Source: Nostoc sp. FACHB-110 | GTDB lineage: Bacteria > Cyanobacteriota > Cyanobacteriia > Cyanobacteriales > Nostocaceae | Length of the DNA: 46,277 nt | Direction of reading: 5' to 3' | Assembly (NCBI RefSeq): GCF_014697425.1 | Contig: NZ_JACJRU010000054.1 | Span: 1 to 46,277 of the forward strand | Part shown: piece by piece, positions 6,095 through 14,608 of the stretch | Layout of the letters: every line of letters starts with the position of its first letter | Numbering within the stretch: position 1 is the first letter of the stretch | The notes under the pieces: model-generated | Told to the model about the DNA's origin: nothing | Seen by the model: the letters and a program-made list of their open reading frames with translations, nothing else | Databases searched by the model: none | Position numbers and translations under genes: made by a program

Positions 6095-8698
6095 ATGGCC
6101 AAGGTGGCATTGCTGATTGGAGTAAGTAAGTATGGGACTGATTTCACCCCGTTGCCTAGTGCAATTAGGGATGTGGAGGCAATGTATGACGTACTGGTGC
6201 ATCCACATATAGGTGGTTTTGCCGAGTCAAATATCCACATACTGAAAGATCCTGAGCAGAAAAGTTTGGCAATAGCGATTGAAAACCTGTTCTCTAGCCG
6301 GGATAAAGATGATTTGCTGTTGCTGTACTTTTCAGGACACAGTATTAAAGATTATCTTAATAATACGTTGTATCTGGCAGCTTGCGACACTATTAAGCAA
6401 CCAAAAAAGGGCGAACTGATGCGTGCAACTGCGGTGTCTGCCAAATTTATTCATGAGCGTATGAGTGAAAGTCGTTGCCGACACCAGGTAATCATTCTCG
6501 ATAGCTGCTTTAGTGGTGCCTTTGCTACAGGGTTACCTATCAAAGGTAATGATGATATTAGAGGTGACATTGAACAACAGTTCGGTGCTGAAGGACGAGT
6601 AGTACTGACTTCCTCTAGTTCAACTCAATATTCCTTTGAGCAAGAGGGCGAAGATTTATCCATTTATACTCGTTTCTTTATTGAAGGGATCAAGTCGGGA
6701 GAAGCTGATTTTGATCAGGATGGTTATATCTCAACTGATGAAATTCATGAATATGCAAGTAGAAAAGTGCGGCAACTTCGCCCTGAGATGAACCCGGAAA
6801 TCTATGTAGCTCGACAAGGTTATAAGATTAGACTAACACAAGTGCTTCCACCTCCCCCAGGAGAGGTATATCGTAGAGAAGTAATGCAATATGTTGATCG
6901 AGGTGAAACTTCCATTATTGGTCGTATAATACTGAACCGTCTCAGGGATACTTTGAGGTTAGACAATTTTGAGGCGCAACAAATTGAAGATGAGGTATTA
7001 GAGCCTTGCCGCAAAGAATTTCGTAAAAAAATTGACGAGTATAAGCAGGGATTTATAGACCAACTGAGACGCGACAAGACAATTACGCCGAAGGCTCGCC
7101 AAGAACTACAAAATCTACAGCAATATTTGAGGTTGAGGAATGAGGACACGAGACTGATTGAGGACGAAGTGAATGCACAGCTTAAAGACTATCAGGAAAA
7201 ACTGGAAATATATAAGCAGGACTTTACAATAACACTGCGGCAAGAATACCCTCTGACTCCAGCAAGCCGTGAGCGCTTAGGGGAACTTCAGAAGCAATTA
7301 AAGCTTGTGGATGAAGATATTGTGATGATTGAAGACACGATTACGGCTGAGGTAAAAGCATATCACCAGAAACTCCAAGAGTACAAACAGCTGTTTATAA
7401 CTAGCATAAAGCAGGAATATCCACTCACACAGGAAAAACGGGCTGCTTTATACCAAGAGCGGGAGCGTTTAGGATTAACGAGTGAAGATGTTACACGAAT
7501 CGAAGAAGAAATCACGACTGAAAGAGAAACACAGTATCACAAACTTGGTGAGTATAAACAGGCCTTTAGCGAATTAATTAAGTTTGAACATCCTCTTAGT
7601 GATGACGGTCGTAAAGAACTTAAGCGACTTCAGAAAATTTTAGGACTAAATGATGAGGAAATATCTGCACTTGAAGCAAGTATTATTTCATCTTTAGAAG
7701 AAAGAACTGAACCAACCAATCAGCAACAAACTTCTACTAAATCAACCATTCGTCAAAAAATTACCCGGCGAAAAGTTTTGAAGTGGGTTGGCTTCGGAGG
7801 TGTAGGTTTGGGGACAGTAGTGGTAGCCCATGAAATTTTCAAGGGTCAATCACCAACACCATTAATTCCCATTCAGTTTGCAACAGTAACGGTAGATAAC
7901 AAGGGAGATATAGTTACACAAGCTAACAAGCAAGCTAAGTTATTTAAGCAAGACTTAGGCAATGGGATAACTTTAGATATGGTTGAGATTATTGGAGGCT
8001 CTTTCAATATGGGTTCACCACCTAGTGAAACTGGTCGAACCCAAAATGAAGAACCAATGCACATTGTGAATGTGCCTACTTTTTTTATAGGCAAGTTTGC
8101 AGTGACTCAGGAACAGTACAAACAAATAATGGGTACCACTCCGTCCGGATTTAAGGGAGAAAAAGGGGTCATCGAGCCAAAACATCCTGTAGAACAAGTG
8201 TCCTGGAATGATGCAGTAGAATTTTGCAAAAAGCTGAGTCAAAAGGTTGGGCGTAAATATCGCCTACCTAGTGAAGCAGAGTGGGAATACGCCTGTCGTG
8301 CAGGAACAACGACACCATTTCACTTTGGCGATACGATTACAACTGAGTTAGCCAATTACAATGGGGATTTTACCTACGCTTCTGAGCTGAAGGGCAAAAA
8401 TCCTCAACACACAACAGAAGTAGGAAGTTTTCGTTTTTCCAACGCCTTTGGACTATACGATATGCACGGGAATGTCTGGGAGTGGTGTCAAGATACTTGG
8501 CATGACAGCTATAAAGGAGCGCCTAATGATGGAAGTGCATGGATAAATAATGAGGATCAACGTCGTTGTCTGCGTGGCGGTTCCTGGTTCAACAAGCCTA
8601 AAGATTGCCGGTCTGCATTTCGCTTCTCTTACAGCCCCGACAACCGCTATAACCGTATTGGTTTTCGTGTTGTCTGCGAGGTTGGAAGGATTCTTTAG
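6095..8698 (+). CDS. Caspase-like protease with helical repeats and C-terminal formylglycine-enzyme fold
   Basis: 867 aa. Residues 1-250 are a caspase/metacaspase (p20) domain with catalytic His82 in YFSGH and Cys138 in LDSCFSG. Residues ~255-540 hold five ~58-residue helical units (pattern KLxxYKxxF...EYPLT...R..L..LGL..EDV..IE). An RRKVLKWVGFGGVG segment with a hydrophobic run (~560-580) could be a membrane anchor or linker. Residues ~625-867 form a formylglycine-generating-enzyme (FGE/SUMF, C-type-lectin-like) domain (GGSFNMGSP, PSEAEWEYACRAG, DMHGNVWEWC, LRGGSW, GFRVVC). The redox cysteine pair of true FGEs is not complete, so binding rather than catalysis is likely. Probably a sensor-triggered suicide protease. 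Confidence 0.85.
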   Translation: MAKVALLIGVSKYGTDFTPLPSAIRDVEAMYDVLVHPHIGGFAESNIHILKDPEQKSLAIAIENLFSSRDKDDLLLLYFSGHSIKDYLNNTLYLAACDTIKQPKKGELMRATAVSAKFIHERMSESRCRHQVIILDSCFSGAFATGLPIKGNDDIRGDIEQQFGAEGRVVLTSSSSTQYSFEQEGEDLSIYTRFFIEGIKSGEADFDQDGYISTDEIHEYASRKVRQLRPEMNPEIYVARQGYKIRLTQVLPPPPGEVYRREVMQYVDRGETSIIGRIILNRLRDTLRLDNFEAQQIEDEVLEPCRKEFRKKIDEYKQGFIDQLRRDKTITPKARQELQNLQQYLRLRNEDTRLIEDEVNAQLKDYQEKLEIYKQDFTITLRQEYPLTPASRERLGELQKQLKLVDEDIVMIEDTITAEVKAYHQKLQEYKQLFITSIKQEYPLTQEKRAALYQERERLGLTSEDVTRIEEEITTERETQYHKLGEYKQAFSELIKFEHPLSDDGRKELKRLQKILGLNDEEISALEASIISSLEERTEPTNQQQTSTKSTIRQKITRRKVLKWVGFGGVGLGTVVVAHEIFKGQSPTPLIPIQFATVTVDNKGDIVTQANKQAKLFKQDLGNGITLDMVEIIGGSFNMGSPPSETGRTQNEEPMHIVNVPTFFIGKFAVTQEQYKQIMGTTPSGFKGEKGVIEPKHPVEQVSWNDAVEFCKKLSQKVGRKYRLPSEAEWEYACRAGTTTPFHFGDTITTELANYNGDFTYASELKGKNPQHTTEVGSFRFSNAFGLYDMHGNVWEWCQDTWHDSYKGAPNDGSAWINNEDQRRCLRGGSWFNKPKDCRSAFRFSYSPDNRYNRIGFRVVCEVGRIL
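8572..8678 (+). other. Candidate DGR variable region 1
   Basis: The 3' end of the caspase-FGE gene encodes RGGSWFNKPKDC, RSAFRFSYSPDN and RYNRIGFRVVC. Codons at exposed positions (TTC, TTT, TTC, TCT, TAC, TAT, CGT) each derive from AAC or AAT by changing only A bases, while framework codons lack A or are conserved. This is the mark of adenine-directed diversification in retroelement targets with a lectin fold. No template repeat or reverse transcriptase is seen in the window. Confidence 0.45.
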
Positions 8699-8789
8699 TC
8701 CTCTGTCCTTGTCCTTCATTTTTGTTTAACTCCCGTTATTGAAGAAACTAAGTTTAGTATCAAAAATAACAATTAAATAGTTCAATATC

Positions 8790-8935
8790 AAACTAATATC
8801 AATACGGTTCGGATAAGTACTTTGCATCTCCCTTGTGATTTGGGAAAAGGGTAATGGGAAAGGGGTAAGGGTGAATTCAATTCTTTTCTCCTTTTCTCTT
8901 TCCTCTTTAACCGAACTGTATTGAAACTAATATCA
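8790..8935. mobile_element. MITE-like element with direct-repeat flanks
   Basis: ATACGGTTCGG (8802-8812) and CCGAACTGTAT (8911-8921) are imperfect inverted ends of a ~120-bp insert with no coding capacity. The 12-mer AAACTAATATCA occurs just outside each end (8790-8801 and 8924-8935), consistent with a target duplication. It separates the caspase gene from urtA; the rest of 8699-9003 is non-coding. Confidence 0.6.
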
Positions 8936-9003
8936 CAGTTTGAAACTTGAGTTTGTAAACTGTCTAGGATCTAGCTGATTCATGAAGGAAAATTAACAAA
9001 TAT

Positions 9004-10272
9004 ATGAGTAGACTTATCCGACGTAAGTTTTTAATTTATAGTTTTGCAACTATCGGGAGTAGCATTTTTCTCAAGGCTTGTGCTAATAACAGTTCAAATA
9101 CAAATGGTGGCAATACCATCAAAGTAGGTATATTGCACTCACTGAGTGGCACACTGGCTATTAGTGAAAAAAGTGTCGTCGATGCTGAAAAATTAGCCAT
9201 CAAGGAAATTAACGCGGCTGGTGGTATTTTAAATAAACAAATTGAAGCTATTATTGAAGATGGTGCTTCTGACTGGGATACATTTAGAGAAAAAGCGATC
9301 AAGTTGATTGATCAAGATAAAGTAGCTGTAGTTTTTGGCTGTTGGACTTCAGCCAGTCGCAAAAATGTTAAGCCAATCTTTGAAGATAGAGACCATATGT
9401 TGTGGTATCCCGTCCAGTATGAAGGTCAAGAGTGTTCTAAAAACATTTTTTATACAGGTGCAACGCCTAACCAACAAATTGAACCTTCTATTGATTGGTT
9501 GTTAAAAAATAAAGGTAAAGAATTCTTTTTAATAGGGTCAGACTACATTTTTCCTCGGACTGCTAACACAATTATAAAAGCCCAATTACAAGCTCTAGGA
9601 GGAAAAATAGTTGGTGAAGATTACTTACCTTTAGGTAATACAGAAGCCACACCAATAATCACAAAAATCAAACAAACTTTGCCCAACGGAGGCATAATTT
9701 ATAATACTTTGAATGGTGATAGCAATGTAGCTTTCTTCAAACAGTTGAAAGGTGCTGGATTAACACCAGACAAATATCCTTCTATGTCTGTTAGTATTGC
9801 CGAAGAAGAGGTTAAGGCGATTGGTGTTGAGTATCTCAAAGGTCACTATGCTGCTTGGAACTACTTCCAAACAGTAGACACTCCTGCTAATAAAAAATTT
9901 GTCGAAGCTTTTAAAAAAGAGTATGGTGCTGACCGGGTAACAAATGACCCAATTGAAGCCGCATATATCGCCGTTTATTTGTGGAAGCAAGCAGTAGAAA
10001 AAGCAGGTACTCCTGAGTTAGCTAAAGTGCGTGCTGCGGCCTATGGTCAAACCATAGATGCACCTGAAGGAAAAGTGACAGTAAATGCTAATCATCACAT
10101 ATCCAAAATTGTGCGGATTGGTCAAGTCAGAGATGATGGTTTGTTTGATATTGTCTATGCTACACCTGCGCCAGTTGAGCCAGTTCCTTGGAATCAATTT
10201 GTGCAAGAGACTAAGGGATTTGCTTGTGATTGGTCAGATCCAGCTAAGGGTGGTAAGTACAAAAAAGCCTAA
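9004..10272 (+). CDS. urtA: Urea/short-chain amide ABC transporter substrate-binding protein (UrtA-like), orphan
   Basis: 422 aa, normal family length. The N-terminus has SRLIRRKFL, a hydrophobic stretch and SIFLKAC, i.e. a twin-arginine-like lipoprotein signal with a lipobox Cys. The mature part starts IKVGILHSLSGTLAISEKS and carries GCWTSASRKNVKP, HMLWYPVQYEGQEC and NGDSNVAFF, which are characteristic of UrtA in cyanobacteria. It would bind urea outside the inner membrane for an UrtBCDE transporter, but none of those subunits is encoded here. It may serve a chromosomal transporter or be a sensor. An EACC1 fragment follows it, a sign of rearrangement. Confidence 0.85.
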   Translation: MSRLIRRKFLIYSFATIGSSIFLKACANNSSNTNGGNTIKVGILHSLSGTLAISEKSVVDAEKLAIKEINAAGGILNKQIEAIIEDGASDWDTFREKAIKLIDQDKVAVVFGCWTSASRKNVKPIFEDRDHMLWYPVQYEGQECSKNIFYTGATPNQQIEPSIDWLLKNKGKEFFLIGSDYIFPRTANTIIKAQLQALGGKIVGEDYLPLGNTEATPIITKIKQTLPNGGIIYNTLNGDSNVAFFKQLKGAGLTPDKYPSMSVSIAEEEVKAIGVEYLKGHYAAWNYFQTVDTPANKKFVEAFKKEYGADRVTNDPIEAAYIAVYLWKQAVEKAGTPELAKVRAAAYGQTIDAPEGKVTVNANHHISKIVRIGQVRDDGLFDIVYATPAPVEPVPWNQFVQETKGFACDWSDPAKGGKYKKA

Positions 10273-10357
10273 TTGGTCAATAGTTAAATTTATGATTTTA
10301 GACTGTTGACTCATTACTAAACAACACGCTGATAGCTGGTAGAGAAAAATGTTAACG

Positions 10358-10458
10358 TCTCGGTGGAAGTTAATGGAAAGAAACTGACTGTAACAGCCCA
10401 CAGTCGAGAAGAATTGGAAGTTGCTGTTAAAGCAATTCAAGATTTTATAGAAGTATAG
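10358..10458 (+). pseudogene. EACC1 3'-end fragment
   Basis: 101 bp almost identical to 5982-6082, the last third of the EACC1 gene, ending exactly at its stop codon (FIEV*). The remaining gene and its caspase are missing. Base identity is far higher to the 5702 copy than to 38150, so the duplication is recent and local. Marks a recombination scar after urtA. Confidence 0.85.
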
Positions 10459-10611
10459 ATGGATGCCTAAGCCAGGAAGTCGCCTTTCTGACCTCAAACC
10501 TAAAAAACAAAAATTTTCAAATTAAACAAGCTGTAACTAAGTCTGGGCAGAGCTTTGGACGTTTATTTAAATCACTTAGGTAGAAAAAACCTTTTTTGGC
10601 AGGATAACCCC

Positions 10612-10968
10612 ATGAACGACAAACAAAAAGAACTTTTAGACAGTGGACGTATAATCTCTGGAAGTCTGGCTGTTATAGCTATTACAATTGTTATCCAGTT
10701 ATTACAATCACAGTCTCTAAGTTCGTATCTTACATTTGCGCTATTTTGTTTTGCAACTTCAATACCTTTACTTGTATTTTGCTTTAGTAAATTTTCTATA
10801 GTTCCTCAAACAAAAGATATAAGACCTATATACGGTATTCTACTTATAGCAAGTAGTCTAATTACTATTATTGGATTATGCTTGATATTTTTTCATTTAA
10901 ATATTATAGCTGGTGGTCTATTTACACTAATTTCGATAATAGTAATAATTTTTGAAATGAAGGCGTAG
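10612..10968 (+). CDS. Small four-helix membrane protein
   Basis: 118 aa from ATG 10612; an in-frame TTG at 10555 would add 19 residues that look non-membrane and unlikely. Four hydrophobic segments: SGSLAVIAITIVIQLL, YLTFALFCFATSIPLLVFCF, IYGILLIASSLITIIGLCL and IIAGGLFTLISIIVII. The short N-terminus (MNDKQKELLDSGR) is polar. No family is recognised. Very AT-rich compared with the caspase genes. Could be a holin-like or generic membrane accessory. Confidence 0.6.
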   Translation: MNDKQKELLDSGRIISGSLAVIAITIVIQLLQSQSLSSYLTFALFCFATSIPLLVFCFSKFSIVPQTKDIRPIYGILLIASSLITIIGLCLIFFHLNIIAGGLFTLISIIVIIFEMKA

Positions 10969-11059
10969 ATATAGCGAAGACACTGTTGGCGAATTCGGGA
11001 AATGCTTATGTAGAGCGGATGGACTGAGGAGTAAAGCGATGAATTTGTATGACCATCTG

Positions 11060-11206
11060 CCATGTATTACATAACCAAAAATGCTCCATGAAATTGCTGC
11101 CAAATTTTTGAATGTCAACCGAACTGAAATATTTTGTTTTCTAAAAACTAACCATGTAATACACGGAAAAAGAAAATGATTGACTAATCAACCGTGTGTT
11201 ACATGG
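11060..11206. repeat. CCATGTATTACAT repeats between membrane gene and transposase
   Basis: CCATGTATTACAT (11060-11072), CCATGTAATACACGG (11152-11166) and CCGTGTGTTACATGG (11192-11206). The last two are inverted copies with one mismatch. They lie just outside the truncated transposase gene and may be the end of its element. The remaining 10969-11227 is non-coding. Confidence 0.45.
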
Positions 11207-11227
11207 ATAAGGGACTCTAAGTATTGC

Positions 11228-11773
11228 TCAAGCGGGTTTGGGCTGTAATTGTTTGAAGCGAGAAATACGAGTTTTAGCAATTGGTACTTCGTTAAACCAA
11301 GCATCCAAGCGTAAAAAGTTAAGAGCAGTAGCAATTAGAATGTGTTGAAGATGAGTTTTTGCCAATCCCTTGTAACGAGAGCGTCGCAAACCTGTACGTC
11401 TGGTTCCTTGAGACAAAGTAGCTTCTATTCCTGCACGTTGGTGGTAAATTTTGAGAAATTCAGGTGTTTCTTGAGATTGACGACGAGTTTGCAGTGCTGT
11501 GTGAAAGGCTTGAGCGCGGATAGTCAGCCCACGAGGATCTTTTTTTGAACGTGTGCAACGGCGACGAACTCGGCAAGCTCGACAAGCGGCAGTAGGAAAT
11601 CGAATGTCAATAATTGGCTGTCCGCGCTTGTCGATTTGAGGTAGCCAAGTCACACTCTGCTGCCCCATAGGACAAGTGGCTACTTGGTTGTCCCAATCAA
11701 ACTTAAACTGGTCAGCAGCAAACTTCGAGTGATTACGCGCTTGCCAACGAGACTTAACGGGAAAAGTCAGCAA
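11228..11773 (-). pseudogene. Truncated IS1182-type (DDE) transposase
   Basis: About 180 codons of a transposase C-terminal half: a CRACRVRRRC cysteine cluster, then GLTIRAQAFH, a QRAGIEATLSQGTR motif with the last acidic catalytic residue, and RRSRYKGLAKTHLQHIL. Full-length relatives are roughly twice as long or more; the N-terminal catalytic half is absent. The first residues (MLTFPVKSRW) come from the junction with the upstream gene fragment, not from the transposase. Confidence 0.8.
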
Positions 11774-11951
11774 CAGGTACAGCTATAGCTAAATATTCTG
11801 ACTCCAACTGCTGTTTATCGTAGAGTTGCTGTTCTGGTTGTTCCTGCCTGGATGCCAGTTTATTTTGCGCGATTAACACTAATGCTTTAGCTTCATCATG
11901 AGTCCATCCAGCCGGACTAACCAGGATAATTTCTTCTCGTGATATGAGCAT
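11754..11951 (-). pseudogene. Gene fragment cut by the transposase
   Basis: 65 codons beginning MLISREEIILVSPAGWTHDEAKALVLIAQNK look like a real N-terminus (SREEI and regular helix pattern) but run out within the transposase remnant around 11760. I read it as a small gene whose 3' part was lost to the insertion. Family not recognised. Confidence 0.45.
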
Positions 11952-12152
11952 TAACCGACATCTTAACCCTGTTCTGTCACTCTGAGAAAATAAAAATCAA
12001 AGCCAATTTTTCAACTGTAGATATAACGAGCATTTGAACGCTTATTTTCTAATAGAATGGCTGGAATCAAGCTTTTTTGGCAAAAGTCTTATGCTGTAAG
12101 CATCTTAGATTATTCTCTGGAAAAAGTGACAAATGAGGGTTAAGCAGTGATG

Positions 12153-13085
12153 TTAAACCCTTGGCAAATGCAAAGCACTACTATCTCCCGGTCGAATGTG
12201 AATATAACCTGATGTTGTAGCGATATCTGCATGACCTAATGTTTGCTGAAGCAACGGCACAGGTGTACCTCTCTCAGCATTATGGGTAGCGTGGCTATGC
12301 CTAAGCCAGTGACAACTAACCTTTTCTGTTAGTCCTGCCCGTTGGGCCGCATCCTTGATGATAGGGTCAACATTTTGCCTTTGCAATGGCTTCATGCCTT
12401 TACCCTTGCGACTGGGAAAGACATAGGCATCTTTGGCAGCATCACCCCGGTAGCTCATCAACTCCTGCCACAGATATTCTGGTAGTAAAATGTGACGCGA
12501 CTTGTCCCCCTTGCCCACCACCGTCACTTGCCCAGAGAAATCGCGTTGGGTGAAGTCCTTCCACCTCAGCCCTACCAACTCTGACACCCGTAAACCAGCC
12601 ACATATAACAGCTTCAATATCAACACATCCCGAATTTGTTGAGCTTGATAACGATACTCGGCTCGTTCGGTCAGCCGAATCATCAGCGCGATATCAGTTT
12701 CCGTCAGCACCTTCTCATGCAGACGCTGGTCAACCTTTTTTAAGCTGATAGCAGCACCGGGATTTTGCTTAATGTAGCCAGTTTTGTAAGCAAAGGACAA
12801 CAAACTTTTGACTGCCGCCATATAGGTTTGAATCGTAGGTGCTGCCAAGCCGCGTTGGTGCAAATGCTCAGAAAACTCCACCAAATCCTCAAAAGTTGTG
12901 TCTCGGATCGCCTTAGAGACTCCCCCCAAAAATGCGGTGAACTGCGCCGCATACCGCAGATAACACTTTTGTGTCGAGTTGGGCTTGTCGTGCAGCCACA
13001 GTTGAATTAACCTTTGCTGGGCATTAACCGGAGCTAACTTAGATAATTGCTTACCCCTGGGCTTAACTGCTACTACTGGTGTCAT
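12153..13085 (-). CDS. Tyrosine site-specific recombinase (Xer/phage integrase family)
   Basis: 310 aa from ATG 13085; an upstream in-frame TTG (13103) would add six residues. The N-terminal SAM-like core-binding domain (TQKCYLRYAAQFTAFLGG, LAAPTIQTYMAAVKSLL) is followed by the catalytic domain with Arg in AGLRVSEL, Lys in GKGDKSRH, H-x-x-R in HWLRHSHATH, His in LGHADIAT and Tyr in SGYIHIRP. All key residues are present, so it is likely active. It could resolve multimers, integrate cassettes or move the element. A piece of a second copy survives at 37774-37861. Confidence 0.92.
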   Translation of the reverse strand: MTPVVAVKPRGKQLSKLAPVNAQQRLIQLWLHDKPNSTQKCYLRYAAQFTAFLGGVSKAIRDTTFEDLVEFSEHLHQRGLAAPTIQTYMAAVKSLLSFAYKTGYIKQNPGAAISLKKVDQRLHEKVLTETDIALMIRLTERAEYRYQAQQIRDVLILKLLYVAGLRVSELVGLRWKDFTQRDFSGQVTVVGKGDKSRHILLPEYLWQELMSYRGDAAKDAYVFPSRKGKGMKPLQRQNVDPIIKDAAQRAGLTEKVSCHWLRHSHATHNAERGTPVPLLQQTLGHADIATTSGYIHIRPGDSSALHLPRV

Positions 13086-13105
13086 AATCAACCGATATCT
13101 CAAAC

Positions 13106-13127
13106 AGACAAAATGTAACTTTTGTCT
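13106..13127. promoter_or_regulatory. Palindromic operator upstream of the recombinase
   Basis: AGACAAAA (13106-13113) and TTTTGTCT (13120-13127) form an 8-bp inverted repeat 21 bp before the recombinase ATG, well placed for a repressor or the recombinase itself. Confidence 0.5.
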
Positions 13128-13621
13128 TTTTCTTACCCATACAGCTGTTTCGTACTCCCAGATCCCTTTAGCATCATTTCTTTACCTACTGGGCGATATC
13201 AATTCAACACACCGCTTTTCAACTACCACAGCCATCATTTCAATATTTCTACTGCCTGCACCAGTGTCTTAAATATCTTGATATCACCAAGCTAGGCATT
13301 TTATTTTTTGGATCTCCCCTAGCAGTCATCTGGCTATCTCTGTTTCATGAGTTGTTCGTCCCGTGCCGGGATTGGGGGACGGCTGTAAAGATGATTTATG
13401 ACTGGAATCCGTCTAATATCATTTGTATATTTATTGTTTTGTTTAAATCTGATTAAATATAAAATCGCTAAAAAGATAGAAAACCTTAATTGTATAATTT
13501 GCATCAACTAACAAAAATATGTTTCAACTATTTCAGCTATTGAAACGGAACACAATCAACCAAATTTCACTGCGATTATCTGGAGTATTGAGACAACATT
13601 TTTGGCTAAAAAAATAACTGG
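13128..13621. other. Non-coding divergent promoter region
   Basis: Separates the minus-strand recombinase from the plus-strand conflict operon. No gene seen. 13400-13620 is strongly AT-rich and probably carries the operon promoter; no specific site can be singled out. Confidence 0.4.
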
Positions 13622-14608
13622 ATGTACGCCGACCAGAACCTACACCACAAACGTCAGGCATTACAACAACAGTATGACCTAGTAGCCGAGAAGTTAAAAC
13701 GGTTACGCTGTGATTACGCGATCATGGCAGATACTCTTGTTCGCTTTCAACTGGAAAAGCAAATTGAACAAACTGAAGCAGAACTGAACTCATTAGATGA
13801 GCAACTTCAGAAGCTAGAACAAGTTTTATCTGATGGCAAACTGTACCGCGCTTTGCTGAGATTAGGTTATCAAAAGCATACACTAGCTTTTCGGAAATTT
13901 ATTGAAGCTCACTCGATAGCAGCTTTCCTTATTCACGGTTCGCCAGACTACGGACAACGCTGGTTATTAAATAGATTAGTCGTTCAATATGTTCCTAGCG
14001 TAATTACAGGTAAGATTGTGCGAATTAATCTCAGTCGTATTGCTCGGCGAAGTGATACTAATGCCTTATGGCGTGAATTGGGAGGTCGAGTTGGTCTAGA
14101 TAGACAAAGCCCCATTGTTGAAATTGTCGAACGAGTCTATCAATGGTGGCAGACTCAAAATGTTCTTTTAATATTTTATGATGTTGATTTTCTGTCAGAA
14201 ATTTCTCTCAAGGATCTAATCCGTAATTTCTGGCTACCATTAACGATTAGGGCAAAAAAAGCTGTTTCACAAACCAGCGATTTCAAATTATTAATGTTTC
14301 TAGTAGATTATGACGGTTGTGTAGCTAGTTGGAATGTTCCTTTTACAGAAAAGCTCGACACAACATGGCAGCCGGAGCAACCTGTTAAACTGCCTGAAAT
14401 TTTTGAATTTTCTGAAGATGAACTGTCTAACTGGCTAGAGTTTACAGCAGACGAACTGCCAATTAAACTGGTAGAACAAGTAGATGAAACGATACAAATT
14501 ATACTTAAAAATAGTGATAATGGAATTCCAGAACCCACTTTGGGAGAAATTTGCCGCCTTTCTGATTGTAATTGGTATGAACAAGAGGAAAAATGGTTGA
14601 GGCTGTAA
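13622..14608 (+). CDS. Coiled-coil plus inactive-STAND-like NTPase-fold protein
   Basis: 328 aa. Residues ~10-70 form a coiled coil (KLKRLRCDYAIMADT, VRFQLEKQIEQTEAEL) that closely resembles the C-terminal module of the caspase at 18752-19798 (KIKRMRADLAIEAGTAVKFQLEQQ). Residues ~95-300 look like a degenerate STAND/AAA domain: the P-loop position reads HGSPDYGQRWLL without the GK[ST], and the Walker B position reads LLIFYDVDF. This suits the iSTAND family of NTP-dependent conflict systems, where it acts as a scaffold or sensor. First gene of a four-gene operon; its 3' end overlaps the MoxR gene by 16 bp. The shared coiled coil suggests homotypic pairing with the caspase. Confidence 0.7.
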   Translation: MYADQNLHHKRQALQQQYDLVAEKLKRLRCDYAIMADTLVRFQLEKQIEQTEAELNSLDEQLQKLEQVLSDGKLYRALLRLGYQKHTLAFRKFIEAHSIAAFLIHGSPDYGQRWLLNRLVVQYVPSVITGKIVRINLSRIARRSDTNALWRELGGRVGLDRQSPIVEIVERVYQWWQTQNVLLIFYDVDFLSEISLKDLIRNFWLPLTIRAKKAVSQTSDFKLLMFLVDYDGCVASWNVPFTEKLDTTWQPEQPVKLPEIFEFSEDELSNWLEFTADELPIKLVEQVDETIQIILKNSDNGIPEPTLGEICRLSDCNWYEQEEKWLRL

